From contig CM060324.1 of assembly GCA_030674155.1 (NCBI GenBank), positions 47,536,934 through 47,561,933 of the forward strand: a stretch of DNA of 25,000 bases, in the 5' to 3' direction. Below the pieces are notes generated by a model. That model was not told the DNA's origin, did not search any database, and saw nothing but the letters and a program-made list of their open reading frames with translations. A program made the translations under genes and the position numbers. Source of the stretch: Stramonita haemastoma (Eukaryota; Mollusca; Gastropoda; Neogastropoda; Muricidae). Below, one piece after another: positions 19,619 through 25,000 of the stretch. The first letter of the stretch is position 1, and each line of letters begins with the position of its first letter.

Positions 19619-19694
19619 CAGGGCAAGGGCCAAATAAAAAAAATGTTAAAGCATGTGAATACTTACTCTGTATCCCTTAGAAAATAAAGATTAT
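19619..19694 (+). mobile_element. Diverged retroposon 3' tail related to SINE-A
   Basis: AGGGCAAGGGCCAAATAAAA, then ATACTTACTCTGTATCCCTT and AGAAAATAAAG, have the same order of words as the SINE-A tail (A-run, CTTAYTC, TATCC, ATAAAG), but the first part differs. This could be a different family using the same reverse transcriptase end. Confidence 0.45.
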
Positions 19695-19914
19695 TAATTC
19701 ATGCATTCTCTCTTGTGCAAGATGTACACATAGTATATTACCCCTCACACACGCACCTCATTTTTCTGAAAGTGTGCCTAACACTGATTTATTAACTGCG
19801 CTGGTAGGATCAACTATTATTGATAATAATGCAAAAAGTATTAGGGACCAAGAACAAGAAATCTAATATTCACAGTGTCGTGTGTATATGTATACCGAAC
19901 GGCACGCTTCAAAC

Positions 19915-20135
19915 AAATGCGCGACGCTTTTTAATTGTCTCCCCCTGATAAAAGAACGCTGTTGTCTTCTTTGGGATGACTAAAATTCATAAAGGCTCGC
20001 TCTATCATGGGAGGTAATTTATGCGCATGCGCAAAGCTTCCAATTCTTTCCCTTGATACAAGAATCCTGTTCCTTCTTTGGGGCTACTAAAAATCATAAC
20101 GGATAGTTCAGTAAAGGGAGTTAATTGTATAAGAC
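19915..20135 (+). repeat. About 110-bp tandem duplication
   Basis: Copy 1 (about 19915-20026) and copy 2 (about 20027-20135) share AATTSTNTCCC, GATAMAAGAAYSCTGTT, CTTCTTTGGG, ACTAAAANTCATAA.GG and GGGAGKTAATT. The copies are diverged. The junction carries the palindrome described next. Confidence 0.75.
20022..20033. promoter_or_regulatory. NRF1-type palindrome TGCGCATGCGCA
   Basis: A perfect 12-bp palindrome equal to the NRF1 consensus (YGCGCAYGCGCR). In animals NRF1 sites mark promoters of housekeeping genes. No transcript start or first exon can be shown next to it, so regulatory function is inferred from the motif only. Confidence 0.4.
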
Positions 20136-21144
20136 AAGCCGATACTTAACCTGGTAAGTCGAGTCTTGTCGAAAATTCTGACGAATTTCTGTCGATGAAA
20201 CCGTGTAACACGCTCAAAACACTACCGTGCAATAAAGATTTGGCATAAGACTTTCAAGCCATAACCACTACCGTTGTGACTTTTGCACATGCTGTAAACA
20301 CTACCTTAGTGACTTCCGCGTATGCTATGAACACTATCTCTAAGTTAAAAACACTGGATCTACTGCTTACATGCCAGATTGACTACCCACACCACGAACA
20401 CTATTATCATTCCTCAATAAACACTACTGCAGTTGTTTTTCGTGGTTTAGACATTATGGTATGAATATGATATTTATTGTTACTTACACATTATAGTTTT
20501 TCTGTGAAAACTACCAAACGGATTTTTTATGTTTTTGTTTAATTTCCTCTGATTGTCAAGTAAAGTAGGGTACAACTATCTTCATGCCAAAGAGTTGTGT
20601 CTGTATTGTTCAGTTTCATTTGTTTATTTGTATTTAAACAAAACAATAGCATAGACCTGTTGTAGTAAATCATCAAATCTTTGAATTTTTGTGTTTTTCT
20701 TTTTTTACTTCAATAATTATGTCTTCCTATACCTGGTAGCCTATCTCTGTTGCACTCCCTCTCTGTTTGTCTGCTAGTTCCTGTTTGTCTTGTTCTCTTT
20801 TGTCTAATTCTCTTGCTATATTGTCATTGTATTTTTCTGTATTTTTGCCTGTACCCTTTTTTCGGTCTGTCTGCCTCAGCATCTGTCTCTCTAATCTCCT
20901 TCTCTCTATGTAAGCTATTATAATTAAGAGATTTGTTTCCCAGCTTTTGTGAAGAGTTAGGTTTCAAATGGACAGAACAAGTGATTTTCTTACCTCAAGA
21001 TCGTCCACATGCCGTCCATGTCCTTGGTTGGTGTCTGCCTATTGAAATAAAACTTTTACCAAAGCATTCGTCACTAGGCATTTTCACAATGTCAAAAGTG
21101 AAAATAATACGCTCCCACGTATACACGCGCGCAGTGCACAACAC
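20136..21144. other. Gene-free stretch with AACACTA repeats
   Basis: AACACTA-like words recur between about 20210 and 20430, including an imperfect 34-bp direct repeat at about 20263-20330. The plus-strand frame from 20933 has an acceptor-like TTTCCCAG at about 20944 but runs into a CA repeat and has no recognised homology. Confidence 0.4.
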
Positions 21145-21191
21145 CCCCCCCACCCACCCACCCCACACGACACACACACACACACACACAA

Positions 21192-21222
<31 letters not shown>

Positions 21223-21250
21223 CACACCACACCACACCGCACACACACCA

Positions 21251-21293
<43 letters not shown>
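21145..21293. repeat. (CA)n with C-rich start
   Basis: A C7 run and CCCA words lead into CA repeats with ACCAC interruptions to 21293. Frames through it are not genes. Confidence 0.95.
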
Positions 21294-21295
<2 letters not shown>

Positions 21296-21607
21296 GTTAA
21301 CAGTTTGTTGAAAATGATTATGTTTGTTCAGTACTAAACGTTGAACTGTTGATTTCAGAAAGGGTATTTTTAAATGTATTGACAGATAATCAAATATAAA
21401 GTAATTTCTTAATCTTTTAAGGGAGACAATATTGTTTGTATAAGTATTGGTGTTAATCGTATTAACTCCCTTACACCTTTGACGGCAGCTTGGAAAGGCC
21501 ACAGGAATATCAAATTATTATTCTTGTTAATGTAATTGGCACTTTTAAATTCTGAAAAATGTCCAGAGGAAGGTTTCACAGGCAGTAGACCTTCAATCAC
21601 TGCTAGG
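21294..21607. other. Gene-free AT-rich stretch
   Basis: No supported gene or repeat. Confidence 0.4.
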
Positions 21608-21716
21608 ACCTGTTAGTTAAAATCTCTCCCGAGCCTAAGGCTCATCAGGCCGGTGCTTATCCCGGTTTCTGTGGCGTTAAGCGACTGAGAGTCATAGAAT
21701 CCCCCCTGGATAGGAC
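21608..21716 (+). mobile_element. Dispersed repeat fragment (GAGCCTAAGGCTCATCAGGC type)
   Basis: CCCGAGCCTAAGGCTCATCA, then GGTGCTTATCCCGGTTTC, AAGCGACTGAGAGT and CCCCCCTGGATAGGA resemble an interspersed repeat I recall from molluscan genomes. It also includes the small palindrome GAGCCTAAGGCTC. Only this piece is present. Assignment is from memory of the motif. Confidence 0.4.
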
Positions 21717-21717
21717 A

Positions 21718-21871
21718 CATCTTTTTGAAATGGCCTTTAAATTATGCATGGGGGATGCGTATGCGTGCCGCATGTGTGCGGTCGCTGGTGTTTGTGTGTG
21801 CGTTGTTTTGCGTGTGAGCATGTGGCGGAGACCCTGCACTTTGCTGTGGTGCATCATACTGTATGATATTA
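21718..21871 (+). repeat. Local direct duplication, copy 1
   Basis: It pairs with 22109-22263. Shared words are ATCTTTTTGAAATG, TATGCGTGCGC-like, GGT.GCT.GTGTTTGTGT, TGCGTTGTTTTGC, GAGACCCTGCACTTTGCT and TGGTGCATCATACTGTATGA. Copy 1 has extra bases (GCATGTGGCG) that copy 2 lacks. Confidence 0.9.
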
Positions 21872-22108
21872 TCATTGGATGATTGGGGGTCATTATTTCC
21901 TTCACTCTTCGAGTTTTCTTTCCGACAAAGTTGGCTATGTGCAAGCTGGGTTGCCATCTTCGAGGCTGTGTTGTCGCCACAAGTCCAGCGCCACACAATT
22001 TAAAAGGTTTTAATGTTTGTATACATACAGGAGAGCACAGTCTTGGTGCCGTGGGCTCTCTAACAGTGCAAAAGTGCGGGTGGCAGGGGTCCGAACCTGG
22101 TGTTTGCG

Positions 22109-22263
22109 TCATATCTTTTTGAAATGTACCTGTAGTTTATGAATGGAGAGGGGGGGGGGGTATGCGTGCGCGCGTGCGTGCGGTAGCTTGTGTTTGTGTA
22201 TGCGTTGTTTTGCTTGTGAGACCCTGCACTTTGCTCTGGTGCATCATACTGTATGATATTATT
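22109..22263 (+). repeat. Local direct duplication, copy 2
   Basis: Second copy of 21718-21871, about 390 bp away, with a G10 tract and expanded CGCGTGCG words. The intervening 21872-22108 is not duplicated and has no supported gene. Confidence 0.9.
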
Positions 22264-22492
22264 TATCGATGTGTGTTGTAGGGTTCACACATCAGAACAA
22301 AACAGAATATAACACAACAGAACAGAACAAAAAAACCCACATCAGAACAGGTCAGAAAATAACAGACACAAGTCATTATCAGCATTCAGTTCTTTTATTT
22401 TTTCCTTTTTATTTCCCACCACAATGCTCATTATTTTCTCAAGTTAGCAACTCACACGCATTTTCTCTTACAACTGCAGACGACCGTTTCAA
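22264..22492. other. Gene-free stretch with CAGAACA words
   Basis: Degenerate AACAGAACA/ACATCAGAACAG words occupy 22290-22370. No gene. Confidence 0.45.
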
Positions 22493-22880
<388 letters not shown>

Positions 22881-23103
22881 ATCACCTTCATGCTTTGATT
22901 TTCCATTGCATCCATACGCAGCATACTTATTGTACATGACACAACGCGACATGACGACAGTTTCATCCACTGAAAGACGGGTGTGGTGTAAAAGCACAGT
23001 CATGATAATCATAGCGCGTTAGGTTTGCCAGTTTGTTCATGAATACACAAGATACAAATAAGCCAGCTTCAAATTCAACATTAAGCATCTGGTGCTGCCC
23101 GTA
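22881..23103. other. Gene-free stretch
   Basis: Nothing recognised. Confidence 0.4.
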
Positions 23104-23205
23104 ACTGCTGCTGCTGCCGCTGCTACTGCTGCTGCTTCTACTACTACTACTTCGACGACAATGACGACGACGACGACTACTTCAACTACTAGTAGTAGCT
23201 GAATT
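23104..23205. repeat. Mixed trinucleotide repeat (CTG, CTA, GAC)
   Basis: CTGCTGCTGCCGCTGCTACT, then CTACTACTACTTCGACGACA, ATGACGACGACGACGACTAC and AGTAGTAG words. An imperfect triplet region of which no strand can be shown to be coding. Confidence 0.85.
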
Positions 23206-23262
23206 TCACGCAGAGAAATCTGCCGTCACTTAAAGGGGGTTAAATGAATAAATGAAATAAAT

Positions 23263-23272
<10 letters not shown>
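23206..23272 (+). mobile_element. SINE-B 3' tail fragment
   Basis: CTGAATTTCACGCAGAGAAA then TCTGCCGTCACTTAAA match the tail at 5347-5390 and lead into an AAATGAATAAATGAAATAAA tail that merges into the (TAC)n array. The triplet array lies at the retroposon tail, which may have seeded it. Confidence 0.65.

Positions 23273-23317
<45 letters not shown>
23273..23317. repeat. (TAC)n microsatellite
   Basis: About 15 TAC/ACT triplets, then TTTACTACCC. Confidence 0.96.
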
Positions 23318-23318
<1 letters not shown>

Positions 23319-23559
23319 TACTACCCACAGACCCTCAGGAAGATCGAATCTGACAACATTTGACAACTAGGTTATATCAAAATGTAAAACAAAAAAAACA
23401 ACAAAACTGGAATGTAGTTTGTTGTGTGGTTTTTTTTTCTAACATTGCCAACTGTCGTAAGGTCAATCGTTTTCCCTGTAAATAACACTACTCTTTGGTT
23501 CAAGATTAATCATTATTCGCCATTTCAGTTTAGTTTCCTTTTATTTTTCTTCTTCGCAG

Positions 23560-23676
23560 TCAGTTCAAACTGGTCCAGAGCTTGCAAGCATGCCTACTTA
23601 AGAGTTCGTCTCGACTTTGCACTCAGCTTTGGCAAAAAGGGGAAGCAACAATGTCCTGAACGTCGTAATCTTCGGG
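23560..23676 (+). CDS. Candidate internal exon, unknown product
   Basis: A strong polypyrimidine tract and TTCTTCTTCGCAG acceptor (ending 23559) and a G|GTAAGC donor (23677) bound 117 bp, a multiple of three. Only one of the three frames is open. It encodes about 39 residues, with SNWSRACKHAYLRVRLDF then a basic GKKGKQQCPERRNLRG end and two Cys. The splice-site pair is the best in the middle of the window. No family is recognised, and the orientation is opposite to the ChaC gene on the right. No partner exon is found within the window. Confidence 0.3.
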
Positions 23677-23904
23677 GTAAGCTCCATACGACAATTTATT
23701 AAATAATAATATAACAACATTGCCGAAATCTGTTGGCACTGCCATGGTTGACGCTGTATGATGTCAACATTTTCTTCTTCCATGGCGGAATCCTCCTTGT
23801 CATTAATCAATATTTGATGCGTAGAATAGTTCTTCTTCGCCCAATCTGACATGTCCATGCCTTGAAAACCTCACTTCAGCATAGAACAATGCTTGTCAGA
23901 CCAC
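23677..23904. other. Stretch without a supported gene
   Basis: A minus-strand frame from 23858 starts with Met and an acidic segment (NDKEDSAMEEENVD) but has no recognised homology and overlaps the candidate plus-strand exon downstream. Not called. Confidence 0.35.
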
Positions 23905-24300
23905 ACTGATCATCTGTCACTGGTCAGTTCTAACACTGTCAGTTCTGTCTGTCGTTCTAACACTGTATTGTCACTGTCAGTTCTAACACGATCAGTTCGT
24001 CATGTCAGTTCTCACTGATCAGTTCTGCATGGCAGTTTACATGTCATTTGTCACTGGTCAGTTCTGTCACTGGTCAGTTCTAACACTGGTCAGTTCTGTC
24101 ACTGGTCAGTTCTAACACTGATCGTTCTGTCACTGTCAGTTCTGTCACTGGTCAGTTCTGTCACTGGTCTCTACATGATCATCTGTCACTGTCAGTTCTA
24201 CACTGATCAGTTTGTCACTGGTCAGTTTGTCCTGTCACCCCTTCCTATCACTGATCAGTCTGTTCCTGATCAGTCATCACTGATCAGTTCTGATTTTGAT
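23905..24300. repeat. 16-bp minisatellite (CTGTCACTGGTCAGTT)
   Basis: Units alternate between ...CTGTCACTGGTCAGTT and ...CTAACACTGGTCAGTT, with many 1-4 base losses and TGATCAG variants increasing towards the right end. It lies about 180 bp downstream of the ChaC stop codon, read in that gene's direction, so it may fall in its 3' UTR or just beyond. Confidence 0.9.
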
Positions 24301-24476
24301 CAAGTCCCATCAATGACTTTCTTGGGTTCGAAAACTGAAGGAGGAACCTCGACGAGAAATTCGAAAGATTTCTCAGGAAAAAACTTCCCTCACACAGTGT
24401 CAAAAAAAAGCTCCCAACAAGCCACTATAAAACAAAAAAGGAGACCCAGGGTCTTCCCCTCCTCCCTTTTAACCGC
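24301..24476 (-). other. Downstream flank / possible 3' UTR of the ChaC gene
   Basis: Minus-strand sequence directly after the TGA of the ChaC exon. No AATAAA or ATTAAA is seen on the minus strand in this segment, so the polyadenylation point is undetermined. Confidence 0.4.
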
Positions 24477-24977
24477 TCACACGGGCACAGTGACAGTATG
24501 TACAGTGTGGGCAGAAGCCGTTTCACAATGCACCGAACTCTTCCGACGAAGCTTCAGCCCCGCGCCTGCTGCTAACAGCTCCTGTATTCTCCTCTCCAGG
24601 CCGAAGAGATGCTTGTCCTGATCCTCGGGGATGTGCTCCCTGATGAACTCCGCCGTCCTCAGGACGTACTCGGCATTGGTCCCCGCCTCTCCCCTAGCCG
24701 CCACCACCTGTTTCGCCATGGTGCTGACGTCAGCAGGGCCCATGTACAGCTGCGAGGCGGCGGTTGCGGTGAAGGTGATGACGGAGAAAGGTTCTGACGT
24801 GACGTCACTGTCGGAGTCGGAGTCGTCAGTGCTGTCGTCATCTTCGGAGCGGGGGTGGAAGGTGTTGAGCATGGTGTGGTAGCCTCCCTTGGCGGTTTCG
24901 CGGAGGTAGAGATGTTCCACTGCGTGTTGCACGTGTTCTTGACCCCGGATTTCGTAGGCCACACCCCAGGTTACTTC
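24477..24977 (-). CDS. ChaC-family gamma-glutamylcyclotransferase, 3'-terminal coding exon
   Basis: ChaC enzymes cut cytosolic glutathione into 5-oxoproline and Cys-Gly. This exon encodes the C-terminal 166 residues, then TGA. Residues 3-8 (TWGVAY), 23-33 (LYLRETAKGGY) and 37-42 (LNTFHP) are the core strands. Glu27 in LRE is at the place of the family's catalytic Glu. FSVITFTA (64-71), LYMGP (77-81), GTNAEY (99-104) and DKHLFGLE (121-128) also match the family. The N-terminal part with the YGSL-type binding motif must lie in an exon outside the window. The exon starts after CTGCTGTGCAG (AG at 24979-24978) in phase 0. Oddities: an acidic Ser/Asp stretch (residues 44-62) between two strands that in vertebrate enzymes are closely joined, and a basic/Ser/Thr tail (142-166). 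CHAC1-like or CHAC2-like cannot be settled from this exon alone. Confidence 0.9.
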   Translation of the reverse strand, partial: EVTWGVAYEIRGQEHVQHAVEHLYLRETAKGGYHTMLNTFHPRSEDDDSTDDSDSDSDVTSEPFSVITFTATAASQLYMGPADVSTMAKQVVAARGEAGTNAEYVLRTAEFIREHIPEDQDKHLFGLERRIQELLAAGAGLKLRRKSSVHCETASAHTVHTVTVPV

Positions 24978-25000
24978 CTGCACAGCAGACCAACAAGGTG

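Noticed and set aside
20933..21140. Frame starting FCEELGFKWTEQVIFLPQD after an acceptor-like TTTCCCAG
   Set aside because: There is no donor, no recognised homology, and it runs into a CA repeat.
24609..24882. Plus-strand frames within the ChaC exon
   Set aside because: They are antisense shadows of the ChaC coding sequence, whose minus-strand frame has clear family motifs.

Overview
This window looks like nuclear DNA of an invertebrate animal, probably a mollusc and plausibly a marine gastropod. That placement is an inference. It rests on candidate exons with GT/AG borders, dense CA/GT and CT/GA microsatellites, tRNA-derived SINE fragments whose 3' ends resemble ones I associate with molluscan genomes, and a decayed LINE reverse transcriptase. 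No prokaryotic operon, CRISPR array, rRNA gene or intact tRNA gene is visible. Almost all of the window is intergenic or intronic repeat DNA.

Only one protein-coding assignment is solid. At the right edge, on the minus strand, is the 3'-terminal coding exon of a ChaC-family glutathione-specific gamma-glutamylcyclotransferase (24477-24977). Its first exon lies beyond the window. A reverse-transcriptase pseudogene (16864-17511) is the second clear protein homology. Six other places hold short open frames with plausible splice sites, or a start plus a donor (6568-6764, 8801-8875, 10399-10531, 12219-12706 minus, 13623-13724 minus with 13783-13899 plus, and 23560-23676). I do not recognise their products and rate them low.

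Layout from left to right. 1-1800 has CA repeats, a SINE fragment with a tandemly doubled tail, and a small inverted-repeat element carrying TTAGGG repeats. 2880-3620 is an AT-rich minisatellite of about 52 bp per unit. 4135-5517 holds SINE tails, a piggyBac-like TTAA element and an inverted duplication. 5570-6370 is a 15-bp minisatellite. 6390-7060 has a possible exon and two short tandem duplications. 8258-8525 (38 bp) and 9600-10165 (40/48 bp) are minisatellites, with candidate exons between and after them. 11160-13240 is mainly GT-rich microsatellites. 13600-13900 is a CpG-containing segment with head-to-head candidate first exons. 14131-16860 holds three SINE copies and large CT/GA arrays. 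16864-17511 is the LINE remnant. 17540-19700 is simple repeats and SINE tails. 19915-20135 is a tandem duplication with an NRF1-type palindrome. 21145-22880 has CA and CT arrays and two local duplications. 23104-23317 is triplet repeats, and 23905-24300 is a 16-bp array lying downstream of the ChaC gene.

I see no coordinated multi-gene system. The most notable things are a SINE family with a conserved 3' hairpin, a minisatellite whose 40-bp core appears to have arisen from 48-bp units by an 8-bp deletion, several ordered higher-order repeat patterns, and a ChaC enzyme with an acidic Ser/Asp insertion.
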